64,000 nucleotides of DNA from Williamsia sp. (GTDB taxonomy: Bacteria > Bacteroidota > Bacteroidia > Chitinophagales > Chitinophagaceae): assembly GCA_015069695.1 (NCBI GenBank), contig JADCRZ010000010.1:87194-151193 (forward strand). Reading direction: 5' to 3'. Position numbers and translations under genes: made by a program. The notes below the pieces were generated by a model. The model was not told where the DNA came from. It did not search any database and was given only the letters and a program-made list of their open reading frames with translations. This document shows, piece after piece, positions 17,310-27,039 of the stretch; the stretch's first letter is position 1, and every line of letters starts with the position of its first letter.

Positions 17310-18133
17310 CCCCTGCCCCCATTATGGTTCCATTGATCTCTGTTGTTATACCCTGTTATAATTCCAGCCAGTACTTACCGGAAGCAGTTGCCAGTGTACA
17401 AGCTTACAGCGGGCCTCATTCGTATGAGATCATCATCGTAAACGACGGCTCAACGGATGCGGCTACACGCACCTTGCTGAACAAATTATCGAAAGAAGGA
17501 TGTACGGTGCTCGAGCAGGAAAACAAAGGGCCTGCTGCTGCCCGGAATAAAGGAGTTAAATGGGCACAAGCCGAATACATTCTTTTTCTGGACAGCGACA
17601 ATAAGATCAGCACTTCATATATCGACCGGGGAATTGAAGTACTGAAAAAACACAAAGAAGTAGGGGTGGTACATGGGAACGCCGCTTTTCTGGGTGCCAC
17701 CAATGGTCCCAGGTTTGCAACCAAAGAATTCGATCTTCTGGAGATCATGAAAAGCAACTACATCGACATCTGCAGTGTAGTTAGAAAAAAAGCCTGGGAG
17801 GAAGTGGGTGGACTCGATGAGAACCGCCTGCTGATGGGACATGAAGACTGGGAGTTCTGGATCAGCCTTTATGCCAGGAACTGGAAGTTCCACTATGTCG
17901 ATGAAATCTTATTTGATTACAGGATCAGGGAAAATTCGCTTTGGCTGCAGAAATCGGATGACGAGCTGGTTAAAAAGGTGGTATACTATGTATATACCAA
18001 GCATTGGAATCTGTTCATGAATTACCACGACCAGCTGTATAGCTATTACCGTTATTATCACAACGATAGAAGCCGGCCTTTTCGCACCTTTTTGAAATAC
18101 CTGTATTACAACTATTTTAAAAAGGGGAAATAG
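17306..18133 (+). CDS. GT2 family glycosyltransferase
   Basis: 275 aa. The start overlaps the fucosyltransferase stop. GT-A motifs: ISVVIPCYNSSQYL, IIIVNDGSTD, the metal-binding LFLDSDNKI and a C-terminal GHEDWEFWISLYAR that supplies the ED/W motif of inverting enzymes. It is a cytoplasmic glycan-assembly enzyme with unknown donor. A weak GC-rich hairpin follows before the next gene at 18191. Confidence 0.9.
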   Translation: MTPAPIMVPLISVVIPCYNSSQYLPEAVASVQAYSGPHSYEIIIVNDGSTDAATRTLLNKLSKEGCTVLEQENKGPAAARNKGVKWAQAEYILFLDSDNKISTSYIDRGIEVLKKHKEVGVVHGNAAFLGATNGPRFATKEFDLLEIMKSNYIDICSVVRKKAWEEVGGLDENRLLMGHEDWEFWISLYARNWKFHYVDEILFDYRIRENSLWLQKSDDELVKKVVYYVYTKHWNLFMNYHDQLYSYYRYYHNDRSRPFRTFLKYLYYNYFKKGK

Positions 18134-18190
18134 CACAACGTGGGAGTAGCGTAGCGCCTTCCCGCACTTGCATCAGAATTGTTTTAGCGT

Positions 18191-19189
18191 ATGTATGAGC
18201 TGGCGATAATTATTCCTGCGTATAAAGATGCCTACCTCGACAAAACCCTTTTGTCGCTTGCATCGCAAACCGTCAGGGATTTTACGGTATACGTCGGGGA
18301 TGACAACAGTCCTTATGACCTGGAATCAATTTGTGATAAATACAAAAGTCTATTCCCGCTCTGTTATCACCGGTTCACGGAAAACATAGGTGGAAAGGAC
18401 CTGGTAAAGCAGTGGGAAAGATGCGTTTCGCTGAAAGAAGAGGAAAAATGGATCTGGCTGTTTTCAGATGACGACATTGCAGAAGCGCATTGTGTTGAAT
18501 CCTTTTTTTCAGCCCTGAAAACAACAAACGGGCAGTACGATGTATACAGATTCGACACCATTACCATCGACCAGCATGATGGATTGATCGCTGAATCTGA
18601 GTACAGTCCTGTTTGGGAAGATGCCATGAGCCTGGCGTATAATATCCTGCTCAGCAGGCGGGGCAATACCATGCCCGATCAGATCTTCCAGGATCGTGCT
18701 TACCGGGAATGGGGCGGATTTGTAAACTTCTACTTTGCCCAGGCTGCCGATTGGGCCACGACCATCAATTTTGCCTATAAAAAGGGGCTTTACACAATCA
18801 AAGGTCCGCGCATCCAGTGGAGGCTGAGCGGCAGCAATGTTTCTTCGCAGGCTTCTGCCCAGAAAAGCAAAATGATTTACGGACACCTGCAATTTATTGA
18901 CTGGATAAACAAACGGTTTACAGCAGCGGACGAGCAGAGCTATGGCATTACACGGGCCCAGATACGGGAAGCATCGCTTGTAAATCTTAGGTACATCATT
19001 GAATCGCATTATCACGGCATACCCTATAATGGCTTTCTAAAGATTGTTCGCAAGGTTGACCAGATATACCAGCTGGGATGGGCGGCATCATTCCGTTTGT
19101 GCCTGGGGATCAATTACCGGCTCGCGCTCTATAACCTTAAAGTGGGCTTAAAGCCCTGGTTTGTGAAAGCCCGCCTGATAGACCCATAA
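18191..19189 (+). CDS. GT2 family glycosyltransferase
   Basis: 332 aa. The N-terminus LAIIIPAYKDAYLDKTLLSL, the strand VYVGDDNSPYDL and WLFSDDDIAEAH (the DxD region) define a GT2 fold. The central part (QAADWATTINFAYKKG) resembles other Bacteroidota GT2 proteins. The C-terminal 80 residues are basic and probably membrane-proximal. Its stop codon overlaps the next gene's start (TAATG). Confidence 0.86.
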   Translation: MYELAIIIPAYKDAYLDKTLLSLASQTVRDFTVYVGDDNSPYDLESICDKYKSLFPLCYHRFTENIGGKDLVKQWERCVSLKEEEKWIWLFSDDDIAEAHCVESFFSALKTTNGQYDVYRFDTITIDQHDGLIAESEYSPVWEDAMSLAYNILLSRRGNTMPDQIFQDRAYREWGGFVNFYFAQAADWATTINFAYKKGLYTIKGPRIQWRLSGSNVSSQASAQKSKMIYGHLQFIDWINKRFTAADEQSYGITRAQIREASLVNLRYIIESHYHGIPYNGFLKIVRKVDQIYQLGWAASFRLCLGINYRLALYNLKVGLKPWFVKARLIDP

Positions 19190-20004
19190 TGCCTGGTAAT
19201 TTCTGCAAGCAACCAGGATTACAATTTAAAAAAGTGAATGTAGTTTTCTTTACGATCATTGTTCCTACTTTCAACAGTGAAAAGGATATCAGGACTTGTT
19301 TGATGAGTATCCTTCACCAAAAACACCCTCATTGCGAAATCATCGTTCAAGACGGGGGATCAACTGACCGGACGGGGGAGATTGTGGAAGAGATCAAACA
19401 ATTGTATCCTTCCCGTTCAATCATCCTGAACAGGGAAAAAGATACCGGCATTTACAATGCCATGAACAGGGCCGCAGAAAAGGCTGCCGGTGAATGGCTG
19501 TACTTTCTAGGCAGCGATGATTCTCTCTACAACGATGAAGTTCTTTCCACCATTGCTGGTATTATCAGAAAACACAAAGGCCTGGACATGGTATACGGGA
19601 ATGTGCTCCGGATCCACTCAAAAGAAGTCCACATGGGCAAGTTCAATTTTGAGAAGCTGCTCGCAAACAATATCTGCCACCAGTCAATCTTTGTGAGTAA
19701 AAGGGCTTTCCTGCAATGCGGACCTTACAATGAAGCTTTCCTGGCTTGTGCTGACTGGAGCTTTAACATCAAGCTTTTTAAAAACAAGGCAAAGGTGAAG
19801 TATGTCGATATGATTGTGGCGAATTACAACGAGGAAGGATTCAGCAATTCCTATTGGGACACGCCTTTCTTCAACTTGCTCGATGAGGAAAGAAAAGCTT
19901 ATTATAAAAAATGGCCGAACTACCTGCTGAGCTTAGGCAGGCGGGCAATAAACAAAGCAGGCCGGGTAGCTGCCAGTGCTTTGATGAAAAAGAAAACAGC
20001 CTGA
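19189..20004 (+). CDS. GT2 family glycosyltransferase (WcaA/WcaE-like)
   Basis: 271 aa from the ATG at 19189; a GTG at 19234, just before FFTIIVPTFNSEKD, is an alternative start giving 256 aa and a more typical N-terminus. Motifs: IIVQDGGSTDRTGEIV, DTGIYNAMNRAAEKAAG and FLGSDDSLYND, the pattern seen in colanic-acid-type GT2 enzymes. It is translationally coupled to the preceding GT2 gene. Confidence 0.88.
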   Translation: MPGNFCKQPGLQFKKVNVVFFTIIVPTFNSEKDIRTCLMSILHQKHPHCEIIVQDGGSTDRTGEIVEEIKQLYPSRSIILNREKDTGIYNAMNRAAEKAAGEWLYFLGSDDSLYNDEVLSTIAGIIRKHKGLDMVYGNVLRIHSKEVHMGKFNFEKLLANNICHQSIFVSKRAFLQCGPYNEAFLACADWSFNIKLFKNKAKVKYVDMIVANYNEEGFSNSYWDTPFFNLLDEERKAYYKKWPNYLLSLGRRAINKAGRVAASALMKKKTA

Positions 20005-20043
20005 TCTGCGTCTGTTCTTTTACGTTATCTTAATTATCGATCA

Positions 20044-20886
20044 TTGCCTTCCGATCCAACCAAGCAGGTAGCCGTCTTGATTATTGTATACCAGAACCGG
20101 TTAACTGACCTGGAAAAAATTTCCCTGCAACAGTGTTTGAAAGTGCTGAAAAATTATCCGATCAGGTTGGTAAAACCGGCTTCCTTGGATCTTTCAGACT
20201 GGCCATCAGATGCAGCAGCTGTTCCGAGCGAAAGTTTTCCGGATAAATATTTCAAAGACATTGGTGCATACAGCAGGCTGCTGATCTCGCGTGAGTTTTA
20301 CAAACGGTTTATCCAGTTTGAATATATACTGATATACCAGCTGGATGCGTTTGTTTTTAAAGACAACCTGCACGAATGGTGCAGCAAGGGGTATGATTAT
20401 ATCGGCGCACCCTGGTTTGAAAATTTTTCAAATGACCAGCCGGATGCCTCCCTGGTGGGTGTAGGGAATGGCGGTTTCTCCTTGCGGAGGGTAAAAGCGC
20501 ACCTGAAAGTATTACATTCCTTTTCTTATCTCAACCCGCCGAAGGAAAACTGGAAGTCCAGAATGAAGGCAAAACCCCGGGGTATAAAATGGCTGTCGGA
20601 AGCAGCCGGCTTTTTTCTGGATCTTTGGTGGAGAAACAATACATTCTGGTTGCTCAACAGCTTCCGGGGGTTTGAAGACCAGTTCTGGAGCCTGATTGTT
20701 CCCAGGAACTTCAAGTGGTTCAGGCTTGCCGGCATACAGGAAGCCATTGATTTTAGTATAGAGATGCAACCCCGCCGGGTGTATGCCATGAACAGTTACC
20801 AATTGCCTTTCGGGTGCCATGCCTGGTGGAAGTATGATTTTGCATTCTGGCGGCCGCACATCAAAGCGTGTGGTTATGAACTCTGA
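20044..20886 (+). CDS. DUF5672 protein, probable glycosyltransferase
   Basis: 280 aa from a TTG start at 20044; no ATG lies near the conserved N-terminal strand VAVLIIVYQNRL. The family signature is present: YSRLLISREFYKRF, YILIYQLDAFVFKD (with an Asp in the place of a DxD site), YDYIGAPWF and VGVGNGGFSLRR. DUF5672 proteins are found in glycan loci and are thought to be GT-A-like transferases. A function beyond that is not known to me. Confidence 0.8.
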   Translation: MPSDPTKQVAVLIIVYQNRLTDLEKISLQQCLKVLKNYPIRLVKPASLDLSDWPSDAAAVPSESFPDKYFKDIGAYSRLLISREFYKRFIQFEYILIYQLDAFVFKDNLHEWCSKGYDYIGAPWFENFSNDQPDASLVGVGNGGFSLRRVKAHLKVLHSFSYLNPPKENWKSRMKAKPRGIKWLSEAAGFFLDLWWRNNTFWLLNSFRGFEDQFWSLIVPRNFKWFRLAGIQEAIDFSIEMQPRRVYAMNSYQLPFGCHAWWKYDFAFWRPHIKACGYEL

Positions 20887-20915
20887 CAACACACCTGGTT
20901 CTCCCGTATAGCCTT

Positions 20916-21860
20916 ATGCATGCTCCCCTGGTATCGGTCATCATTCCCAATTACAACCATGCCCCCTATCTGGCACAACGGTTTGAAACCGTCCTTTTTC
21001 AAACGTACCAGGCTATTGAGATCATTGTACTCGACGATTGTTCAACCGACGAAAGCCGGCGCATCATCGAACAGTATAGAGCATACCGGCAGGTTGTTCA
21101 CGTGGTATACAACGAAACAAACAGCGGAAGCACGTTCAAACAATGGCTGAAAGGCATTGAGCTTTGCCGGGGAGAATATGTATGGATTGCGGAAAGCGAC
21201 GACTGGTGCGAACCCTCCTTCTTGGAAACGGTCGTATCAGGCATGCTGCAAAAGGAAAATTGTGTAGTAGGTTATTGCCAGTCTTATTGCATGGAAGGAT
21301 CCAACCAGATCAGGTGGCAGTCGGAACATCCGTATCTATCAGATTATCTGACCGGCCAGGCATTTGTTGAAAAGTACATGCTGGCCAATACAGCCATTTT
21401 TAATGCGAGCATGGCCGTGTGGAAACGGGAATCTTTCCCGCTGATATCCCAAGCGTTTACCCGTTACCGGATGTGTGGTGACTGGCTGTTCTGGATTGAG
21501 CTTTGCCTGCATGGCAATGTGTTTGTATCAGGTAAATTACTCAACTATTTCAGAAAGCATGGCGGGGATGTAAGCAGCCAGTCCCTCAACCAGGGTGAAG
21601 GTTTTACAGAAGAAATCGCCTTGTTCACCCTTCTTCGAAACAGGAAGGTGATCAGCGACCGCCATTTTCTATTGGCTATCAAACACAGCTATATTCGCTA
21701 TAAAGGAGCCGGGCAATCATTGCCGCTCTTAACAAGACAACAATTAAATAAACTGTTTTTCCAGGAACGACCGGTTGAACGTTACTTGCGATGGTCGTAC
21801 CGGCGTTTTTATATTAAACACTCTATCAGGAAAGTGTTCGATGCGATCGTTGCCCGGTAA
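20916..21860 (+). CDS. GT2 family glycosyltransferase
   Basis: 314 aa. VSVIIPNYNHAPYLAQR, IIVLDDCSTDESRRII and WIAESDDWCEP are the classic GT2 strand and metal motifs, and GDWLFWIELCLHG supplies the later W-rich acceptor segment. It is an inverting enzyme acting on the cytoplasmic face; specificity is unknown. Confidence 0.9.
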   Translation: MHAPLVSVIIPNYNHAPYLAQRFETVLFQTYQAIEIIVLDDCSTDESRRIIEQYRAYRQVVHVVYNETNSGSTFKQWLKGIELCRGEYVWIAESDDWCEPSFLETVVSGMLQKENCVVGYCQSYCMEGSNQIRWQSEHPYLSDYLTGQAFVEKYMLANTAIFNASMAVWKRESFPLISQAFTRYRMCGDWLFWIELCLHGNVFVSGKLLNYFRKHGGDVSSQSLNQGEGFTEEIALFTLLRNRKVISDRHFLLAIKHSYIRYKGAGQSLPLLTRQQLNKLFFQERPVERYLRWSYRRFYIKHSIRKVFDAIVAR

Positions 21861-21896
21861 TGGGTATGTTGCACGGATACAGAAAATCTCATACAA

Positions 21897-22949
21897 GTGA
21901 AGAAACTATTGGTTACAGGATCATCCGGTTTGATCGGCTCTGAAGTATGTGAATACTTTGCAGGACTGGGCTGGACTATCCACGGTTTAGATAACAATCA
22001 GCGAGCTGTTTTTTTTGGTCCCTCCGGTGACACCCGGTGGAACCAGCAGCGCCTGCAATCCAGGATCACCGGGTTTGTACATCATGAGCTTGACATCCGG
22101 AACAGGCAGGGCGTTGTAGAGCTGATCGCAGGAATAAAGCCAGACGCAATTGTACATACCGCCGCCCAGCCCAGCCACGACCGGGCTGCGGCCATTCCCT
22201 TTGATGATTTTGATACAAATGCAAGCGGCACATTGAATCTGCTGGAAGCCACCCGGCGCTACAGCACCGACGTTCCCTTTGTACATATGAGCACCAACAA
22301 AGTATACGGCGATGCGCCCAACCGGATTGCCATGAATGAGCTGGATACACGGTGGGATTATGCAGATGAAAATTATGTGCATGGCATTCCGGAAAGCTTT
22401 ACCATCGACCAAAGCAAGCATTCCTTATTTGGTGCATCAAAAGTTGCGGCAGACATCATGGTGCAGGAATACGGCCGCTATTTTTCCATGCCGACCTGTT
22501 GTTTGCGGGGAGGTTGTCTTACAGGACCAAACCATGCCGGTGTGGAGCTGCACGGGTTTTTAAGCTACCTGGTAAAATGCAATCTCGAGCAAAAGCATTA
22601 CACCGTATTCGGATACAAGGGCAAGCAGGTAAGAGACAACATCCATTCGTTTGATGTGGCCCGCTTTATCGAAGAGTTTATCAGGGCACCGCGTGTGGCT
22701 GAAGTATACAACCTGGGGGGCGGAAAAGAAAATACCTGCTCTGTGCTGGAAGCTTTTCAGCTGGCAGAAACCTACAGCGGTATCCCGATGAAATACAGCT
22801 ATGAAGAAAAAAACAGGGAAGGCGATCATATCTGTTATTACAGCGATTTGCGAAAAATGAAATCTCATTATCCGCAGTGGTCGATCACAAAGTCGCTCAG
22901 AGACACCATACAGGAGATCGTCAATAACTGGCAAAAAAGATTAACCTGA
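21897..22949 (+). CDS. NAD-dependent nucleotide-sugar epimerase (CDP-paratose/tyvelose 2-epimerase-like), Tyr-to-Phe at the catalytic site
   Basis: 350 aa, GTG start. Extended SDR with [14 protein letters not shown], an RfbE-like insert after the second strand ([10 protein letters not shown]), [20 protein letters not shown] and [12 protein letters not shown]. The catalytic YxxxK position reads FGASK: Phe178 replaces Tyr while Lys182 is kept. I recall the same FGASK form in uncharacterised homologues, so it may be a subfamily feature and not a dead enzyme. With CDP-sugar genes at 10693-14392, a CDP-sugar 2-epimerase role is possible. It ends 2 bp before the next gene. Confidence 0.75.
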   Translation: MKKLLVTGSSGLIGSEVCEYFAGLGWTIHGLDNNQRAVFFGPSGDTRWNQQRLQSRITGFVHHELDIRNRQGVVELIAGIKPDAIVHTAAQPSHDRAAAIPFDDFDTNASGTLNLLEATRRYSTDVPFVHMSTNKVYGDAPNRIAMNELDTRWDYADENYVHGIPESFTIDQSKHSLFGASKVAADIMVQEYGRYFSMPTCCLRGGCLTGPNHAGVELHGFLSYLVKCNLEQKHYTVFGYKGKQVRDNIHSFDVARFIEEFIRAPRVAEVYNLGGGKENTCSVLEAFQLAETYSGIPMKYSYEEKNREGDHICYYSDLRKMKSHYPQWSITKSLRDTIQEIVNNWQKRLT

Positions 22950-22951
22950 GC

Positions 22952-23983
22952 ATGGGTACCACGCTAAAGCACGTACTGCTGAAGAATCTCCGGCTCCGCG
23001 GGTGGGAATATGGTATGCTGCGCGCACTGGAAGATGAAATTGTGCGGCAAACCGGTGCCCTTGTTGTAGAAGTACCTGATTACGGACAAAATGCCGTTAC
23101 CGGCAGGATGATGCATGGCATGCGCTGGGAATCTGCCCGCCGCTTATTGCCCAAGAAATCCTTCCCTGTACAGGCCGATGTGATCTGGTACGTTTTGATG
23201 GGGCCGGAAAACTACGAACTGGACCTGTTTACAGATTGGGAAAAAACTGCCCGCTACCGTATAGCATATATCTATGACACATTAGAGCCCCAGTTCAGCT
23301 TGACAAAAAAGTTGTTTTCTGCTGACAGCTTTAATATTCGCATTACCTCGTTTGATGATGCAGTTCCTTACCTGGAAAACCTGACCGGCAAAAAATGGCA
23401 CGCGATCGAACAGGCGGTACCGGGAGACCTTTTTGCGCCGGTTGCACCTGAAAGGAAAATCATCGACTTTTCTTCTTACGGCAGAAAGTTCCCGGCATTT
23501 CACGATACCCTGATTCAATTCTGTAAAAGCAATGGCCTGTACTACGATTACACGACCCACGATGTAAAGCATCCTACTGCGCCGGAAGAAGAACTGTATA
23601 AACAATATGCATGGCATATACGCCACAGCGCTTTCACCGTTTCCTGGCCTGTAGAACTCACCAATCCCAAAAGGGCCGGCCGCCTTCATCCTATCACCTG
23701 CCGTTGGTTTGAAGCACTGGCCTGCGGCACGGTTATCATCGGGCAACCACCAGCTAATGCCTTGTTTGACCAGCTGCTGCACCCTGATCTTGTAATAAAG
23801 ATCGATCCGGCTGCCCGCAAGGAAGAAATATTTAAAAGCCTGGACAAACTCTGGGCAAACAAGGATAGATACCTGCAGGCTGCTTATGCAATCAGCAGTA
23901 AACTGGGAGAAAGGCTTACCTGGAAAAACAGGGTGGGCAGAATGCTTGGCTTACTGCAAACATCCGGTAACAGCGGAACATAG
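22952..23983 (+). CDS. Uncharacterised glycosyltransferase-like protein
   Basis: 343 aa, two bases after the epimerase stop. No clear GT2 or classic GT4 motif is visible. The N-terminal half has ADVIWYVLMGPENYELDLF and IAYIYDTLEP. The C-terminal half (PKRAGRLHPITCRWFEALACG followed by TVIIGQPP) resembles the donor-binding end of CgeB/Glyco_trans_1_2-type GT-B proteins. Tight coupling to the epimerase suggests transfer of the epimerised sugar. This is inference; confidence in a glycosyltransferase function is moderate. Confidence 0.6.
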   Translation: MGTTLKHVLLKNLRLRGWEYGMLRALEDEIVRQTGALVVEVPDYGQNAVTGRMMHGMRWESARRLLPKKSFPVQADVIWYVLMGPENYELDLFTDWEKTARYRIAYIYDTLEPQFSLTKKLFSADSFNIRITSFDDAVPYLENLTGKKWHAIEQAVPGDLFAPVAPERKIIDFSSYGRKFPAFHDTLIQFCKSNGLYYDYTTHDVKHPTAPEEELYKQYAWHIRHSAFTVSWPVELTNPKRAGRLHPITCRWFEALACGTVIIGQPPANALFDQLLHPDLVIKIDPAARKEEIFKSLDKLWANKDRYLQAAYAISSKLGERLTWKNRVGRMLGLLQTSGNSGT

Positions 23984-24052
23984 CAGGTTCAGCCACTCTA
24001 ATTATTTAAGCAGGATTTATCAAATCCATGCAAACACCTAATCAATTCTAAC

Positions 24053-24856
24053 ATGAGTTTTCTATCTGACATCAAACAGCGCGTTCAGCGTACCATATGG
24101 CCGTATGGTACTGTAGCTAAAATATACAAAGGCCATCTGAAAGGGTATAAATTTCTTGTATCTGAAAACTCCGGCTGGTCTCCTATTCTAGGCCGTTGGG
24201 AACCCGAAGCACACCGGCTTTTTGCAAAGCTGATCAAACCGGGACAAACTGTTTTTGATTTAGGTGCCAATAATGGTGTTCACTCCCTGCTGTTTTCGAA
24301 ACTAACAGGAAGTCAGGGAAAAGTCTTTGCGTTTGAACCGCTTCCGCAAAACATAGCTGAGATAGAAAAGAACAGTTCGCTTAACGGCATTTCAAATATT
24401 AAAATCGTTCCTGCAGCTGTAAGTGATAAAGATGGCAGTACTACTTTCTATCTTGGGCGGTACGACAAACAAGGGAGCCTCGTAGGAATCGGAAGCCAGA
24501 CGGGAAGAGAGGTTAATGTAAAGGTGGTCACGTTGAAGACATTTATCGAGCAGGAAAAAGTAAAACCTGATTTTTTAAAAATAGATATAGAAGGCGCTGA
24601 ATCAAGTGCCCTGGCAGGCTTGGGAAGTCTGATTGCAGAAATAAAACCAACTTTTTTCATAGAGCTCCATACGCCTGAACAGGATGAAAAAGTAGGCAAG
24701 ATCCTGCAGCAGTATAACTACAAAGCCTACAGGCTCACCGAAAAGCCGGTTGAGAATGACCTTTCAATTCCGTTCTTAGAAAGAATACAAGATCTGAGCA
24801 AAACCCATCCCCATCCGGAGGGAATATGGGGCACGATCCTGGCTCTTCCAAAATAA
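24053..24856 (+). CDS. FkbM family methyltransferase
   Basis: 267 aa. SAM motif I is VFDLGANNGVHSLLF (about 69-83), followed by VFAFEPLPQNIAEIEKN and the FkbM-diagnostic DFLKIDIEGAESSALAG (about 180-196), then FIELHTPEQ. FkbM proteins O-methylate sugars or polyketides. It probably decorates the glycan; another FkbM gene lies at 29292. Confidence 0.9.
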   Translation: MSFLSDIKQRVQRTIWPYGTVAKIYKGHLKGYKFLVSENSGWSPILGRWEPEAHRLFAKLIKPGQTVFDLGANNGVHSLLFSKLTGSQGKVFAFEPLPQNIAEIEKNSSLNGISNIKIVPAAVSDKDGSTTFYLGRYDKQGSLVGIGSQTGREVNVKVVTLKTFIEQEKVKPDFLKIDIEGAESSALAGLGSLIAEIKPTFFIELHTPEQDEKVGKILQQYNYKAYRLTEKPVENDLSIPFLERIQDLSKTHPHPEGIWGTILALPK

Positions 24857-24910
24857 CATCCAAGGCCATGCTGCCGGCACCTTTTGCAACACAGCCATTC
24901 GTAAGAAGCC

Positions 24911-25957
24911 ATGCGCATAAAAAACATATTAATAATAGGCAGTTCTGCACGGGGTGCGCTGGAAAATTTTTATACCCAGGGATTGGAAAAACTGGGGGTT
25001 GCGGTAGAAACTTACAGCACAACTGATCAATATTACGCCCTGCTCAACAAACGCCTCTTTAACAGGGTCGTTAACAAGCTTTCATCCGATCATCTGTACC
25101 GGCCCATCAATGAACAGCTGCTGCAATACCTGGACAAACACCGCTATGATGTTATCCTGGTTTTTAAAGGGATGGAGCTCTTTCCGGAAACCATCCGGCA
25201 GCTGAAAGACCATGCAGTGCTTACAGCCAACTACAATCCGGATCATCCCTTTACATTTTACGCCCCAGGCAGCGGCAACAAACATATCACGAACAGCCTC
25301 GTTCATTATGATGTGCATTTCAGCTATGCCAAAAAAATAACGCAGCAACTGCAGGAAAGCTATCATAAACCTGCCTACTGCATTCCATTTGGTTACAACA
25401 GCAACTTGCCTATACCTGCCCGCAGCGAACAAAAAAGCAGGTATACGGACAGGGTTTTGTTCATCGGTGCTTACGATAAGGAAAGGGCCCGTTATCTCAA
25501 TAAGCTGAAGAGCGACCAGCTGGATATTTATGGAGAATCCAAATGGAAAACCAGAAACTTATTCAGACCCTATGTCCGAAAGGTATACCGCAACAGGGCG
25601 CTTTATGGCAACGACTATACCGAAGCCGTTACCTCATCAATGGGTATACTCAATCTCATCCGGTTGCAGAACCTGAAGGAAGATTCGCATAACATGCGCA
25701 CCTTTGAGGTTCCCGGTTATGGAGGATTGCTGATTACGCAGCGCACAACAGAACAATGTGAATACTTTGAAGAAAACAAGGAAGCCATCTTTTTCGATTC
25801 AGTAGCGGAACTGAAGGAAAAACTGGCCTATTTAGCTGCACATTCCACAGAAGTGCAAGCTATGAAACAAGCAGCCTACCACAGGTCAGTATCCTGCGGG
25901 TATAGCTACGACGAAAGAAGCAAGCAGCTGTTACAATGCCTCGAGCAACACGTATAA
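24911..25957 (+). CDS. CgeB-like glycosyltransferase (DUF3880 / Glyco_trans_1_2 type)
   Basis: 348 aa. N-terminal IKNILIIGSSARGALENFY, middle LFIGAYDKERARYLNKL then LDIYGESKW, and C-terminal MRTFEVPGYGGLLITQRT followed by YFEENKEAIFFDS match the CgeB-type GT-B proteins in Bacteroidota polysaccharide loci. The closing GLLITQRT segment is the donor-side loop. Donor and linkage are unknown. Confidence 0.8.
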   Translation: MRIKNILIIGSSARGALENFYTQGLEKLGVAVETYSTTDQYYALLNKRLFNRVVNKLSSDHLYRPINEQLLQYLDKHRYDVILVFKGMELFPETIRQLKDHAVLTANYNPDHPFTFYAPGSGNKHITNSLVHYDVHFSYAKKITQQLQESYHKPAYCIPFGYNSNLPIPARSEQKSRYTDRVLFIGAYDKERARYLNKLKSDQLDIYGESKWKTRNLFRPYVRKVYRNRALYGNDYTEAVTSSMGILNLIRLQNLKEDSHNMRTFEVPGYGGLLITQRTTEQCEYFEENKEAIFFDSVAELKEKLAYLAAHSTEVQAMKQAAYHRSVSCGYSYDERSKQLLQCLEQHV

Positions 25958-25976
25958 GTCAGGTTACACAAAAATT

Positions 25977-27014
25977 ATGAAAGTATCTATCTGTATCCCA
26001 CAGTATAACCGTATAGGGTACCTGCTCAAAAGTTTGCAGCGCATAGAAAAGCAAACATACGGAAACATAGAGATCGTCGTCAGTGACGACTGTTCAACAG
26101 ATGATACGGAAAACCGGATCAAGGAACTGCAAGCCATCTACCGTTTTCCGCTTGTATACAAGCGGAATGAGAACAATCTCGGTTATGACCGCAACTACCG
26201 CCAGTCTATCGAACTGGCCAGTGGTGATTACTGTTTCATACTGGGAAATGATGACACGTTAAATGAAGCGGACACCATTCAGTACTTGGTTGATTTTCTG
26301 CAGGGAACCGGTTACCCCGACATTGGTTTCTGCAACTATTTTGAAGAGCAGGATCCCGGGCACATTTACCGCCGGGCCAGTACAACCGGCATACTGGGAA
26401 CGGGATATGGAGTGGCCATGAAAAACTATAGTTGCTTCAGCTTCGTTGCCGGACTGATCTATAAAAAAGCAACATTCATTCAATACAACACGGCAGCATA
26501 CGATGGCAGCGTATTTGCCCAAATGTACCTGGGATGTCTGATGCTTGCAAAAGGGTGTTCCCTTTTCTCTATCGAGACCCCGTTGGTTATAAAAGACATA
26601 CTGATCAATAACCAAAGACCCAATAACTACCGGGACACACTGGCAAGGGAATGGAAAGATTACAAAGAAGTGGATGCCGGGCTGCCTTCCGTGATGAATG
26701 TGCTCATCAGCGCCTTTCGCGATGCCGGTGTATTGAATCAGTCTATCATATACAATATTCACAAAAAGATATACGCGCTCACCTACACGCATTGGCTGTT
26801 GGACTACCGCTCGAACGGAGCTTACCCGGCAGCGCTGGGACTCAGCAGAGGAATGAAGCCGTCTTCCCTGCCGACCTATGCGTTCCTGTCTCCATGGAAT
26901 AAACGCAGGATTGGGCTCTTGTATAGATTTTCCACGCTGGTAGGCTTGACAACTCCTGTATATCTTTTCAACAAACTGAAAGTAAAGCTGTACGGATTGA
27001 TAAAAAGGAAGTAA
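25977..27014 (+). CDS. GT2 family glycosyltransferase
   Basis: 345 aa. VSICIPQYNRIGYLLKSL, IVVSDDCSTDDTENRI and FILGNDDTLNEADTIQ give the GT-A fold and metal site. The C-terminal half is less conserved and contains LVIKDILINNQRPNNY. It lies in the same-strand glycosyltransferase run between the CgeB-like and GT4 genes. Confidence 0.88.
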   Translation: MKVSICIPQYNRIGYLLKSLQRIEKQTYGNIEIVVSDDCSTDDTENRIKELQAIYRFPLVYKRNENNLGYDRNYRQSIELASGDYCFILGNDDTLNEADTIQYLVDFLQGTGYPDIGFCNYFEEQDPGHIYRRASTTGILGTGYGVAMKNYSCFSFVAGLIYKKATFIQYNTAAYDGSVFAQMYLGCLMLAKGCSLFSIETPLVIKDILINNQRPNNYRDTLAREWKDYKEVDAGLPSVMNVLISAFRDAGVLNQSIIYNIHKKIYALTYTHWLLDYRSNGAYPAALGLSRGMKPSSLPTYAFLSPWNKRRIGLLYRFSTLVGLTTPVYLFNKLKVKLYGLIKRK

Positions 27015-27039
27015 AAGCAACGCAAAATCAATCAGCAAC

